64,000 bases of DNA from a bacterium (GTDB taxonomy: Bacteria > UBA8248): positions 42,097 to 106,096 of the forward strand of contig JAJDYR010000026.1 in assembly GCA_022825065.1 (NCBI GenBank). Reading direction: 5' to 3'. Of this stretch, positions 1 to 8,766 are shown piece after piece; positions within the stretch are counted from its first letter, which is position 1; every line of letters begins with the position of its first letter. The notes below the pieces were generated by a model. The model saw only the letters and a program-made list of their open reading frames with translations. It did not search any database and was not told where the DNA came from. A program made the translations under genes and the position numbers.

Positions 1-72
1 GACAGGCCCTGATCGGAAAATTATTGTAGACTCTTTCCGGTGGACTGTTAACAACGCATCAAGGGGCGGAAT

Positions 73-945
73 ATGATAGACAGCATGACGGGTTACGGCG
101 CGGGAGAAAGGCCGCTGGGCGAGGCTTCCATAAGCGTGGAGGCGCGCTCGGTGAACCACCGCTATCTGGAGGTCTCCTGCCGGGGCCCGCGCTGGTCGCT
201 CGCTCTCGAGAATGAGGTGCGCGAGGCGGTGAAAAAACGCTTCTCCCGGGGACGTTTCGACATCTATATCCGCTCGGGCGAGGAGGGGAACCACGCGTCG
301 CCCATCGACGCCGAAGCCGCGAAATCCCTTCTCGCCACCCTGAAATCGCTCAAAAGCGAACTGGGAATCGCGGGCGAGGTCGACCTTTCGATACTCACCG
401 GCTTCCGCGACCTGCTCAAGAGCGAGGAACCCGAACCCGACAAGGACGACCTCCGCGCCGTCCTGATGGAATCCCTCGGCGACGCGCTGGGCGCCCTAGG
501 CCTCATGCGTGAAAAAGAGGGCGGCGCGCTCGCGAAAGACATCCGCGATCACCTCGCCGCGGTGAAGCAGGGGTGCGAAGAGATACGCGAACGCCTGCCC
601 GAGGCGCGCAGGCTCCTCACCGAGCGGATGCGCGAGCGGGTTCGAGAAATCGCAGGAGGCGTCGAGGTGGACGAGGGGAGGCTCGAGCAGGAGATGATCT
701 ACGCCGCCGAGCGCGGGGACATCAGCGAGGAACTCAGCCGTCTCGACAGCCACGTCGTCCAGTTTCGCGAGATGCTCGAGAGCGAAGGCCCCATCGGCCG
801 CAAGCTCGATTTCCTCACCCAGGAGATGAACCGCGAGGCCAACACGATCTCGTCGAAATCCATCGATCTCGTCCTCACCCAGAGCGCAGTCGAGGTGAAG
901 AGCGCCATCGAGAAAATCCGCGAACAAGTACAGAACGTGGAATGA
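73..945 (+). CDS. yicC: YicC/YloC family endoribonuclease
   Basis: This 290-residue protein belongs to the YicC/YloC family, whose members have been reported as RNA-binding endoribonucleases. The N-terminus reads MIDSMTGYG, matching the family's typical MTGYG opening, and the C-terminus has the usual FLTQEMNREANTI segment followed by KSAIEKIREQVQNVE. Length equals the family norm. The ATG at 73 gives the standard N-terminus. The stop overlaps the gmk start as ATGA, so the two are translationally coupled, an arrangement common in many bacteria. The family assignment is firm; the exact cellular substrate is not known from sequence. Confidence 0.93.
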   Translation: MIDSMTGYGAGERPLGEASISVEARSVNHRYLEVSCRGPRWSLALENEVREAVKKRFSRGRFDIYIRSGEEGNHASPIDAEAAKSLLATLKSLKSELGIAGEVDLSILTGFRDLLKSEEPEPDKDDLRAVLMESLGDALGALGLMREKEGGALAKDIRDHLAAVKQGCEEIRERLPEARRLLTERMRERVREIAGGVEVDEGRLEQEMIYAAERGDISEELSRLDSHVVQFREMLESEGPIGRKLDFLTQEMNREANTISSKSIDLVLTQSAVEVKSAIEKIREQVQNVE

Positions 946-1523
946 TGGGAAGCCGCGGCCATCTCTTCGTTCTCTCGGCGCCCTCGGGGGCGGGCAAATC
1001 CACGCTCATCGACCGCGCATGCCGGGAACTTCCCGACATCTGGCACTCGATCAGCGCGACGACGCGCCCAAGGCGCGATTATGAAGAAGACGGGATTCAT
1101 TATTTTTTCCTGGAAAAACCCGATTTCGAGGAGATGATCGCCAGAAACGAATTTCTCGAATGGGCGCGGGTTTTCGAGGAATGCTACGGAACGCCCGCCG
1201 AGGCGGTCGACGCGCATCTGGCCGGGGGAGACGACGTCATCATGGACCTGGACGTCCAGGGCGCCCTGCAGGTCAAGCGGAAGCGTGCGGAAGCGAGCCT
1301 CGTTTTCGTCATGCCGCCCTCGCTGGACGAGTTGGCCAAGCGCCTCGAGTACCGGGCGTCGGAGACCGGCGAGGACGTCCGCTTCCGGCTCTCAAGAGCC
1401 GAAGAAGAGATGGCGCAGAACCACCGCTACGACCACGTCATCATCAACGACGACCTGGACGCCGCATTCTGCGAACTCAAAAAAATCATCCTTTTGCATC
1501 GCGGGGAGGTCGATTCCCCGTGA
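942..1523 (+). CDS. gmk: Guanylate kinase
   Basis: Guanylate kinase phosphorylates GMP to GDP with ATP in the cytosol. The P-loop SAPSGAGKSTL lies at about residues 12-22, followed by the GMP-binding segment (SATTRPRRDYEEDGIHYFF). The product is 193 residues, close to the usual length of about 200. The start is the ATG at 942, overlapping the yicC stop; a second ATG follows directly at 945. The stop overlaps the GTG start of coaBC (GTGA). Many bacteria have rpoZ (omega subunit) between gmk and coaBC; here it is absent from this position. Confidence 0.95.
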   Translation: MMGSRGHLFVLSAPSGAGKSTLIDRACRELPDIWHSISATTRPRRDYEEDGIHYFFLEKPDFEEMIARNEFLEWARVFEECYGTPAEAVDAHLAGGDDVIMDLDVQGALQVKRKRAEASLVFVMPPSLDELAKRLEYRASETGEDVRFRLSRAEEEMAQNHRYDHVIINDDLDAAFCELKKIILLHRGEVDSP

Positions 1524-2758
1524 GCGAAAACGCCCCGGCCCCCCTCAGCGGCAAGAAAACCGTCCTCGGCGTATCGGGCGGCATCGCCTCGTATAAATCG
1601 ATCGACCTGGCGCGCCTGCTCGCCCTCGACGGCGCCGAGGTGCAGACGGTGCTGACCGAGAGCGCCGCCTCGTTCGTGCAGCCGCTGCCATTCGAGGTGC
1701 TCACGGGCCAAACGCCCATCCGGAGAATGTTCCCGCTCGAAGGGGGCAAATCCACGGGCGACATGCCGCACATCTCCCTGACGGAGGACGCAGACCTCAT
1801 CATCATCGCCCCGGCCACGGCGAACATCATCGGGAAATTCGCGCAAGGGGTGGGGGATGATTTTCTCTCCACGCTCCTGCTCTCCGCAAAGCCGCCCGCC
1901 CTCGTCGCTCCCGCCATGAACCCGCGCATGTGGGCCTCCCCGGCCCTTCAGGAAAACGTATCCTCCTTGCGCGAGAGGGGCCACGTCGTCATGGAGCCGG
2001 GCGTGGGACGCATGGCCCGCGCGGAGGAGGGCCTCGGCCGGGGGCGCATGCCCGAGCCGGGGGATATCCTGCTGGCCGCGCGCAAGATTCTGCTGCCTGA
2101 CCCCGATCTTTCGGGCATGAAGCTCGTGGTCACCGCAGGTCCTACGCGGGAGAAGTGGGACGCCGTGCGTTATCTCTCGAACCGATCGAGCGGCAAGATG
2201 GGCTTCGCCCTGGCGGGAGAAGCCGCAAAACGCGGGGCGGACGCCGTGCTCGTGAGCGGCCCCGCCGCTCTCGCAGACCCGCCGGGGGTGCGCGTCGTGC
2301 GCGTGGAATCGGCCGCCCAGATGTATGAGGCGGTGAAGAACGAATGGGCGGACGCGCACGCCCTCGTCATGGCCGCCGCCGTGGCGGACTACCGCCCGGT
2401 CGATCCATCGGCCCGAAAACACAAAAAAGGCGACGCTACCCTCGCGGTCGAACTCGAGCGGACGACGGACATACTCGCCGAGCTTTCCATCGAAAAGGGA
2501 GACAGAATCCTCGTCGGCTTCGCCGCCGAAACGGACGAGGTGACAGAGCGCGCGAAGGAAAAACGCGAACGAAAGGGGCTGGACTTCATCGTGGCGAACA
2601 GGGTCTCTGGCGATGAGGACGCGATGGGCGCTGACGCCTCGCGCGCCTGGATCATCGACTCAAACGCGACAGAAGCGCTCCCCGTCCTCGAAAAAGGGAT
2701 TCTGGCGGGGCGCATCCTCGACCGACTCGCCAAAATGTGGCAAAACATCATCACCTGA
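1520..2758 (+). CDS. coaBC: Bifunctional phosphopantothenoylcysteine decarboxylase / phosphopantothenate-cysteine ligase
   Basis: CoaBC carries out two steps of coenzyme A synthesis: ligation of cysteine to phosphopantothenate, then FMN-dependent decarboxylation. The N-terminal flavoprotein half shows LGVSGGIASYK, APATANIIGK and the APAMNPRMW motif. The C-terminal ligase half shows VTAGPTREKWD, NRSSGKMG, the KHKK lysines and a nucleotide-binding VANR segment. The 412-residue length fits. The GTG start at 1520 overlaps the gmk stop. One oddity: the substrate-clamp segment that in E. coli Dfp contains the ACGD cysteine reads MARAEEGLGRGRM, so that cysteine is absent. Confidence 0.94.
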   Translation: MSENAPAPLSGKKTVLGVSGGIASYKSIDLARLLALDGAEVQTVLTESAASFVQPLPFEVLTGQTPIRRMFPLEGGKSTGDMPHISLTEDADLIIIAPATANIIGKFAQGVGDDFLSTLLLSAKPPALVAPAMNPRMWASPALQENVSSLRERGHVVMEPGVGRMARAEEGLGRGRMPEPGDILLAARKILLPDPDLSGMKLVVTAGPTREKWDAVRYLSNRSSGKMGFALAGEAAKRGADAVLVSGPAALADPPGVRVVRVESAAQMYEAVKNEWADAHALVMAAAVADYRPVDPSARKHKKGDATLAVELERTTDILAELSIEKGDRILVGFAAETDEVTERAKEKRERKGLDFIVANRVSGDEDAMGADASRAWIIDSNATEALPVLEKGILAGRILDRLAKMWQNIIT

Positions 2759-2792
2759 ACACTTTTTTCAAAACGCCCGCCGGTCCAAGACG

Positions 2793-3662
2793 ATGAACCG
2801 CGCAGAACTGGCCAGAGAAATACTCGGACACCTGAGAAACCAGAGAGCCGCAGGTATCGGTTACGTGAGCCTGGGAACTCCGCAGGAGACGGTTCCCCAG
2901 GCGGCGCTGCCCACGCAAAACCCACCCACACGGACGCCTGAACCCGCAGCCGCGTCCAATTCCGAGCAGCAGGCCCTGATTCCTGAAGCAGCACCCGTAT
3001 CTTCTCCTACCCTGGCCCCCATGGCGAAGCGCAGAGACCCCGGCCCCGAGCCGCCGCCGCTTCCCTTCGACCCGGACGCGGAGATGTCGCTCGCAGAACT
3101 CGAAGCCGCCGTGGACGGCTGTTTGCGGTGCAAGCTGGGGCCGGGCCGGACGAACCTCGTGTTCGGCGTGGGGAACCCGGCGGCGAACCTCGTCATCGTC
3201 GGCGAAGCGCCGGGAGCGAACGAAGACGCGGAGGGGATCCCCTTCGTGGGCCGCGCGGGCCAGATGCTGACCAAGATGATCGAAAACGTCATCGAGGTCC
3301 CCCGCCAGGAGGTCTACATCTGCAACATCCTGAAGTGCCGTCCGCCGGGCAACCGAAACCCCGAACCGGACGAGATCGACTGCTGCGAGCCTTACCTCCA
3401 CAAGCAACTCGCCGTCATCCAGCCCAGGCTCATCCTGGCTTTGGGTAAATTCGCCGCGCAGTGGCTCCTCCAGACGAAGACGCCCATCGGCAGGCTCAGG
3501 GGCAAGTTCGGGCGCTACCAGGGCATTCCCTGCCTCTCGACCTATCACCCGGCCTATCTGCTCAGAAACCCGCGCGACAAGCGACTGGTGCTCGACGATC
3601 TGCTCAAGGCAAAGGCCGTCTACCACGGAGAGGCGGAAGCCGATATCGAGCTGTTTGGCTAG
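2793..3662 (+). CDS. Type 4 uracil-DNA glycosylase (Fe-S)
   Basis: Family 4 uracil-DNA glycosylases remove uracil from DNA and carry a 4Fe-4S cluster. The N-terminal ~85 residues are Pro/Ala-rich and probably disordered. The catalytic domain begins near residue 100 with CLRC (about 110 and 113), then IVGEAPGANED, ICNILKCRPPGNRNPEP, a CCEPYL pair and the C-terminal STYHPAYLLRNP motif. These cysteines are the likely cluster ligands. The ATG at 2793 is 34 nt after coaBC, so the gene is probably the last of the operon; a hairpin-rich repeat follows directly. Confidence 0.92.
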   Translation: MNRAELAREILGHLRNQRAAGIGYVSLGTPQETVPQAALPTQNPPTRTPEPAAASNSEQQALIPEAAPVSSPTLAPMAKRRDPGPEPPPLPFDPDAEMSLAELEAAVDGCLRCKLGPGRTNLVFGVGNPAANLVIVGEAPGANEDAEGIPFVGRAGQMLTKMIENVIEVPRQEVYICNILKCRPPGNRNPEPDEIDCCEPYLHKQLAVIQPRLILALGKFAAQWLLQTKTPIGRLRGKFGRYQGIPCLSTYHPAYLLRNPRDKRLVLDDLLKAKAVYHGEAEADIELFG

Positions 3663-3800
3663 GGGTTGTTGAAAAACCCCTCTCAAGCGGTGGGGGGTAC
3701 GATGGTTTTGTAGGGACAGGCCTCCGTGCCTGTCCCTACGGTAAACAATTCGATGATCGGGATGCCCTCCCTTCCTCAGGAGGGCTTTTTCAACAACCCC
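3662..3800. repeat. MITE-like inverted-repeat element with internal hairpin
   Basis: A 15-bp perfect terminal inverted repeat (GGGGTTGTTGAAAAA at 3662-3676, complement at 3786-3800) encloses about 109 bp. Inside is a second hairpin, GTAGGGACAGGC with its complement, near 3710-3739. The element starts at the last base of the glycosylase stop codon and could end that transcript. A related CTGTTGAAAAA end occurs near 9022 and 55996, suggesting a dispersed non-coding family. Confidence 0.75.
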
Positions 3801-3974
3801 GCTAAGGGGAAATTACGGGGGAGCCGGTTTTCATCATCGCCCCGGAACGGCCGCGTACCCGAAAAAACGCCGTTCTCCCCGTCGGGCCGGGCGGACATTG
3901 ACAGACGACGAACGGATCGGAATATAATTCCTTGAGGGCCCAACGACTTGTTCATTCGGCTCTGGAGGAAACTC

Positions 3975-4532
3975 ATGACCACGTACGAAGCGCTGAACCT
4001 CGTCATCGGCACGTCCCAATGCGCTCTCATCTGGTATGGCCTCAATCAAATGCGTGATGCCTCGAAAAATCGGGACAAGGCGCTGGACGATCAAAGAGCG
4101 GCGCTGGATGCGTTGATTGAACGCACGGCGGCAAGCTCGAAATCGTTGGAGGCAACGCTCGAACGCACGGCGGCAAGCTCGAAATCGCTGGAGGCGACGC
4201 TCGAACGCACAGCGGGCAACTCGAAGTCGCTGGAGGCGATGCTCGAACGTACGGCGGGCAACTCGAAGTCGCTGGAGAATCAGTCGAAGGCGCTCGAAGC
4301 CATGCTTCAACGCACGGAAGGCAACTCGGAGGCGCTGGGCGATCAGAGAATCGCACTAGATGCCTTGATTGAACGCACGGCGGCAAGTTCGAAGTCGCTG
4401 GAGGCGACGCTCGAACGTACGGCGGGCAACTCGAAATCGTTGGAGAATCAGTCGAAGGTGTTGGAAGAACTCATCAAAGGACAAGAAGAAAGCAGGATGG
4501 CGTTCAGGGCTTTCATCGAACGCATGCGCTAG
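3975..4532 (+). CDS. Membrane-anchored repeat coiled-coil protein, unknown function
   Basis: I do not recognise a named family. The 185-residue product begins with one hydrophobic stretch (ALNLVIGTSQCALIWYGL, about residues 5-22). The rest is polar and built from a 14-residue unit of the form ERTAxxSKSLEATL, repeated about six times with ENQSK variants between. Spacing of Leu and Ala suggests a long coiled coil anchored in the membrane. The ATG at 3975 is preceded by GGAGG. The repeat is also clear at the DNA level as a 42-nt period. Role unknown; a structural or sensory coiled coil is possible. Confidence 0.7.
   Translation: MTTYEALNLVIGTSQCALIWYGLNQMRDASKNRDKALDDQRAALDALIERTAASSKSLEATLERTAASSKSLEATLERTAGNSKSLEAMLERTAGNSKSLENQSKALEAMLQRTEGNSEALGDQRIALDALIERTAASSKSLEATLERTAGNSKSLENQSKVLEELIKGQEESRMAFRAFIERMR
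4119..4460 (+). repeat. 42-nt tandem coding repeats
   Basis: Units of 42 nt starting GAACGCACGGCGGCAAG follow each other at 4119, 4161, 4203 and 4245. After an interruption, further copies run from about 4371. Units differ at only a few bases, so copy number has probably changed recently. Each unit keeps frame and encodes one 14-residue segment of the coiled-coil protein. Confidence 0.8.
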
Positions 4533-4611
4533 AAAGTCCGGATCCCGCTTCCGCGTCTTCCGGTGCAGACAGGGGCTGCTCCCCCGAAACTTTCCTTACG
4601 CGAGAGGCGGG

Positions 4612-5004
4612 CTATTCCGTCTCCCCCGGATAGTTGGACACCTCGATCAGGTTGCCGTCCGGATCGCGGAAATAAAATGAGCGGATCGGCCCCACCGCGC
4701 CGCTCTTGTCACTTGGGCCTTCGATGATCTCCACGCCGCAAGCGCGCACGTGGGCCATCGCTTCCTCCAAATCCGTTTTCGCGATGAGGCACACGTCCTC
4801 GGAACCCGGAACGGGCGGGTCGGCCTTTGGCTCGAACTCCGCTCCCGCCTGATGCAGGTTTATCTTCTGCTCACCGAACCGGAGCGCGCGGCGACCCCCC
4901 TCGAAGATGATGACCTCCATGCCGAGAACCTTGGCGTAGAATTCACAGGTGCGCTCCACGTCGCGCACGGTGAACACCATGTGGTCGAAGCGGTCGATCT
5001 CCAA
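4612..5004 (-). CDS. VOC family (glyoxalase-like) protein
   Basis: This is a single-domain vicinal-oxygen-chelate protein of about 130 residues. The N-terminal [20 protein letters not shown] and the C-terminal [17 protein letters not shown] are classic VOC signatures, with His and Glu positions expected to bind a metal. VOC members include glyoxalase I, dioxygenases and resistance proteins; the substrate cannot be told. I chose the TTG at 5004 because AGGAG stands 6 nt upstream and the protein then starts at the first beta-strand. An ATG at 5046 would add 14 residues that look unrelated to the family. Confidence 0.85.
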   Translation of the reverse strand: MEIDRFDHMVFTVRDVERTCEFYAKVLGMEVIIFEGGRRALRFGEQKINLHQAGAEFEPKADPPVPGSEDVCLIAKTDLEEAMAHVRACGVEIIEGPSDKSGAVGPIRSFYFRDPDGNLIEVSNYPGETE

Positions 5005-5239
5005 GGGACTCTCCTGAGCAAAGGGGTTGCACGCCAAATCGCCCAAAAAACTTTTCGGGGATTGTTTTCCCGATTTTCAGGCAATCCCGCTGTCGGGGGC
5101 AACCCCCGGTGAGGGCCTCCCCACCTTCCATAGCACAGGGATGCGCGTTTGATTTCCCACGGGAAATATACGATAAGGACTTTGCGTTTTCGCCCGCAAA
5201 TCAACGCAATCACCCGCCCGAGAAACAGGAGGAGCGTCG

Positions 5240-6019
5240 ATGGGGGAAAGGCCCGCGGCGAACCTGAGCGGCAAGGATCGCCTCATCGTTGCCCTGGACG
5301 TGCCGACGCACGAGGAAGCGCTCGGGCTGGTTGAAAAACTCGAGAACGTCTCGTTTTTCAAGGTCGGGCTAGAGCTCTTTCTGGCGGGGGACCTGCTCGG
5401 GTTCATCAACGAGCTTCAGGACCGCCGCTCAGGCGAAGGCGGGGTGTTCGTCGATCTCAAGCTCTCGGGAGACATCGGCAACACGATCGCCAGGTTCATC
5501 GAGAGCTGCATGGCGCTTAACGTCAGGTTCGTCACGCTCACCGAGTCCATGCCCTACGTGATGACGACCAGGACCATGGAAACCGCGCTCAAAACCCGAG
5601 GCGTTGCGGCGCACCCCAGACTCCTGATGGTGCCGCTGCTTTCGAGCCTGAGCGATGACGATTTGCGAAGCGAAGGAATAAAAGGAGCGGATTCGACGCA
5701 ATACATTCTCGACCGGGGAGAGAAGCTGCTCGCAGAGGGGTGTGACGGGCTGATCGTTTCAGGCGACGCCATCAGGGCCTGCCGTGAGAAATTCCCGGAT
5801 GCCGACATCGTAAGCCCCGGAGTCCGGCCTCCGTGGGCCGCATCGGACGATCACAAACGAATCACCACGCCGGCGGAAGCCATCCGCATGGGTTCGGACT
5901 ATCTCGTCGTGGGCAGGCCCATCACGAAAAGCGAGGATCCGTTCGGCGCGGCCAAGGCGATCATCGAAGAGATGGACGAAGCGCTCGAATCCAGGAGTTC
6001 CGTTGCCACGGCGGGATAA
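5240..6019 (+). CDS. pyrF: Orotidine 5'-phosphate decarboxylase
   Basis: PyrF decarboxylates OMP to UMP, the last step of de novo pyrimidine synthesis. LIVALDVPTHEEA near residue 15 is the first strand of the barrel, and FVDLKLSGDIGNT near residue 70 carries the catalytic Asp-Lys...Asp array. The phosphate-binding end reads SPGVRPP and YLVVGRPITKSEDP. Length (259) is slightly above the common 230-240. The ATG at 5240 has a strong AGGAGG-type site upstream. The gene stands alone; the low-GC island starts just after its stop. Confidence 0.94.
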   Translation: MGERPAANLSGKDRLIVALDVPTHEEALGLVEKLENVSFFKVGLELFLAGDLLGFINELQDRRSGEGGVFVDLKLSGDIGNTIARFIESCMALNVRFVTLTESMPYVMTTRTMETALKTRGVAAHPRLLMVPLLSSLSDDDLRSEGIKGADSTQYILDRGEKLLAEGCDGLIVSGDAIRACREKFPDADIVSPGVRPPWAASDDHKRITTPAEAIRMGSDYLVVGRPITKSEDPFGAAKAIIEEMDEALESRSSVATAG

Positions 6020-6153
6020 CCCACGTTGCCATAGCTAATATGTGAACTAATATACTTGCTACCAAGTAAAAGGATCATTTTTCTTAAACTTAACCCTTAA
6101 AGTGATACTATAACAATAAGATTAGGAGTGAACGTATTTGGAAGGATTTAAAA

Positions 6154-6849
6154 ATGGCTATGATTCCTGAGCCGACGAAAATGGCAGCTTATACAATTTA
6201 CGAAGTGTCACGTTATATTTCCGTCCCATATTCTACACTTTACCATTGGTCTATTGGTCGTGGGGCTAAGGGTTGTTTTGTGAATATCCCCTCCAGAAGA
6301 CCAAATCTTATGTCATTTATAAACCTCACGGAGTTGCACTTATTGCGCACTATAAGGAGCAAATACAAAATATCGGCGCAAAAAATTTATAACGCGATAC
6401 GGTATTTGAAAAAATATGCAGAAAGTGAGCAAGAAAAAGAATACCCCTTGGCATGCGCGAAAATGCTTGTAGATATCGATCGGAGAAGTATATTCGTAAA
6501 GCAGTCGGGAATTCTCATAGATGCAAGTGGTCATGGCCAAACCACTATGCACGAGCTCATAGGTTTGGCCCTTGATAGAATTGAAAAAGATAATGCCGGA
6601 ATTCCTATTAAGCTCTACCCTTTCACCACGCCTGAAGCGGAAAAAAATTCTCCCAAAAAAATAGTAATTGACCCCAGGATATCTTTTGGTCGACCAATCA
6701 TATCTGAATTTGGCATTTCTACGAGCATAATTGCTGGAAGACATAAATATGGGGAGTCAATTGATTCGCTTTGTGAAGATTATGGATGTTCAAGAGAAGA
6801 TATTGAAGAAGCAATAAGATTTGAGTTCTCATCGCCCATTTCCGACTGA
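6154..6849 (+). CDS. DUF433 domain antitoxin-like protein
   Basis: This 231-residue protein has a helix-turn-helix-like N-terminus (YEVSRYISVPYSTLYHWS, about residues 15-32) and a C-terminal DUF433 domain (IVIDPRISFGRPIISEFGIS, then SIDSLCEDYGCSREDIEEAI). DUF433 proteins are common antitoxin partners of PIN-like nucleases. Here the next reading frame is such a nuclease and overlaps by 29 nt, so the pair forms a probable type II toxin-antitoxin operon. The HTH region suggests that it represses its own promoter. The gene is far more AT-rich than its neighbours, indicating recent acquisition. Confidence 0.82.
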   Translation: MAMIPEPTKMAAYTIYEVSRYISVPYSTLYHWSIGRGAKGCFVNIPSRRPNLMSFINLTELHLLRTIRSKYKISAQKIYNAIRYLKKYAESEQEKEYPLACAKMLVDIDRRSIFVKQSGILIDASGHGQTTMHELIGLALDRIEKDNAGIPIKLYPFTTPEAEKNSPKKIVIDPRISFGRPIISEFGISTSIIAGRHKYGESIDSLCEDYGCSREDIEEAIRFEFSSPISD

Positions 6850-7237
6850 AACCCCAGTCTTTTTCTTGGATAGAAGTCTTGGCAGGAGAAAGATCGCACA
6901 AGCCTTGCGCGAAGAGGGGATGCAATGTGAGGTTCACGATGATTATCTCTCTCCGAAGGCATCCGATGAAGAATGGCTGAAGTTCGCATCCGAAAAAGGC
7001 TGGATTGCCATTACCAAAGACAAAGGAATAAAACGCAGAAAACTATTTCTTCATTACTTAAAAGAATATTCAGGCCGCGTTCTGGTTATCACAACAAAGA
7101 AGCAAAAAGCCTAGAATATGATCGAATGTCTCTTGAAAGGGAAAAACAGAATTGAAAATTTCATCAAGAAAAATGATGCGCCCTTCATTGTCAGCATTTC
7201 TCTAAACGGAATGCTAACAGTATACGATCTAAAATAA
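6821..7237 (+). pseudogene. PIN-like toxin (VapC45-type) interrupted by an in-frame amber codon
   Basis: The reading frame starts with a TTG at 6821 inside the antitoxin gene and encodes a PIN-like domain with FFLDRSLGRRKIAQALR and WIAITKDKGIK. It stops at TAG (7112-7114) after 97 residues. The same frame then continues without shift through NMIECLLKGKNRIENFIKK and a closing NDAPFIVSISLNGMLTVYD to a TAA at 7235. That tail matches the C-terminal strand expected in this family, so a CAG-to-TAG change is the simplest explanation. The truncated toxin may be inactive or weakened. An ATG at 7118 could allow reinitiation. Confidence 0.72.
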
Positions 7238-7314
7238 GCCAATACCTTCCGATTCAATCCCTAGAAGATTTCTTGTTCCACCTTACCATTGTAGCTTTTT
7301 GCGCAATTCCCCCC

Positions 7315-8766
7315 TCACTTATCCTTCCGTCGCGCCCTTCTTCCCGGCATGGCGGGGTCGGAGGGGCGGCGGTCGTCCATGGACTTCTCATCGGGCACGT
7401 TCAGGCGCTCGCCGAGGCGCTCGTTCAGTATCTCCTCGCGGGTGGCGAGCCTCTTCCGGACCTCCGCCTCGAATCCCCGGGAGGTGGGGTGGTAAAACCG
7501 CGTCCCCTGCAGGCCTTCGGGCATGCCCTCCATCTCGACGACCGCGTCGTCGAACTCGTGCGCGTGCTTGTAGCCCGCGCCGTAGCCGAGGTCGCGCATG
7601 AGGCCGGTGGGCGCGTTCCTCAGGTGATGCGGAACGGGCGCGGCGTCCTGCTCGCGCACGGCGCGTTCCGCCGCCCCGAAGCCCCGGTAGACCGCGTCGC
7701 TCTTGGGCGCCTGGGCGAGATAGACCACCGCCTGCGCGATGGCGAGCTTCCCCTCGGGGAGGCCGATGAAGTGAAACGCCCCCTGGGCGGCGGTCGCCAC
7801 GGCGAGCGCATTCGGGTCCGCCATGCCGACGTCTTCCGAAGCGAAGCGCACGAGACGCCGCAGGATGTACATGGGGTCTTCGCCCCCCTCCAGCATGCGC
7901 GCGAGCCAGTAGAGGGCGGCGTCGGGGTCGGAAGCCCGCAGGGTCTTGTGAAGGGCGGAGATGAGGTTGTAGTGCTCCTCGCCCGACTTGTCGTAGAGCA
8001 GCGTCTTGCGCTGGGCGGCCTCGCCCACCAGCTTCGCGTCGACCCGGCGGTTCTCGCCGGCGAGGGCGGCTGCGGCTTCGAGGATGTTCAAGGCCGAGCG
8101 CGCATCCCCGCTGCTGAGCACCGCGACGCGGCGCAGGGCGTCTTCTTCCGCATCCAGCTTCAAGGCCCCGAGGCCGCGTTCTTTGTCCTCCAGGGCGCGG
8201 CGGAGAAGCGCCACGACGTGCTCTTCCTTCAGTCCCTCCAGCACGAACACGCGCGCGCGGGAGAGCAGGGGCGCTATGACCTCGAATGAGGGGTTTTCCG
8301 TCGTGGCGCCGATGAGGGTGAGCGCGCCGTTTTCCACGTGCGGGAGGAGGCCGTCCTGCTGGGCCTTGTTGAAGCGGTGAATCTCGTCAATGAACAGAAT
8401 CGTGCGGACGTTTCTGCGCCGCATCTGCTTCGCCTCGTCCACGGCGGCTCGCAACTCCTTCACACCGTGGAGCACCGCGCTCAGCGTGATGAAGTGCGCG
8501 TTCGTTTTCCCCGCGATGATGCGCGCGAGCGTCGTCTTGCCCGTGCCGGGCGGCCCCCAGAAGATGAGCGGACGCAAGGAATCTTCCTCCACGGCGCGCC
8601 TCAGCACGCGGCCCGGGCCGATCAGGTGATCCTGTCCCAAAACCTCATCGAGCGTCCGGGGCCGCATGCGCTCGGCCAGGGGCGCCCCCGGATCGACCCG
8701 GGGCGTTTGTGATTCACCGTCGCCGCTGTCACCGTCTTCCGTCTGATCGAACAGGCTTCTTTCCAA
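7315..8766 (-). CDS. rarA: Replication-associated recombination protein A (AAA+ ATPase)
   Basis: RarA/MgsA is a clamp-loader-like AAA+ ATPase acting at stalled replication forks. [20 protein letters not shown] precedes the Walker A GPPGTGKT (about residues 71-78). Walker B reads [16 protein letters not shown] and sensor 1 [11 protein letters not shown]. The C-terminal half has the MgsA tetramerisation region with [10 protein letters not shown] and the Y-HPTSRGFE ending. I chose the TTG at 8766 because AAGGAG lies 6 nt upstream; a start at 8805 would add 13 unconserved residues. Product 483 residues. Confidence 0.94.
   Translation of the reverse strand: MERSLFDQTEDGDSGDGESQTPRVDPGAPLAERMRPRTLDEVLGQDHLIGPGRVLRRAVEEDSLRPLIFWGPPGTGKTTLARIIAGKTNAHFITLSAVLHGVKELRAAVDEAKQMRRRNVRTILFIDEIHRFNKAQQDGLLPHVENGALTLIGATTENPSFEVIAPLLSRARVFVLEGLKEEHVVALLRRALEDKERGLGALKLDAEEDALRRVAVLSSGDARSALNILEAAAALAGENRRVDAKLVGEAAQRKTLLYDKSGEEHYNLISALHKTLRASDPDAALYWLARMLEGGEDPMYILRRLVRFASEDVGMADPNALAVATAAQGAFHFIGLPEGKLAIAQAVVYLAQAPKSDAVYRGFGAAERAVREQDAAPVPHHLRNAPTGLMRDLGYGAGYKHAHEFDDAVVEMEGMPEGLQGTRFYHPTSRGFEAEVRKRLATREEILNERLGERLNVPDEKSMDDRRPSDPAMPGRRARRKDK

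Noticed and set aside
4119..4460. CRISPR array
   Set aside because: The 42-nt units are contiguous and in frame with no unique spacers, so they are coding tandem repeats.
7112..7114. Recoding of the toxin TAG as pyrrolysine or of TGA-type Sec
   Set aside because: The codon is amber, not TGA, and it is at a non-catalytic position. No pyl genes are seen. A nonsense mutation is simpler.
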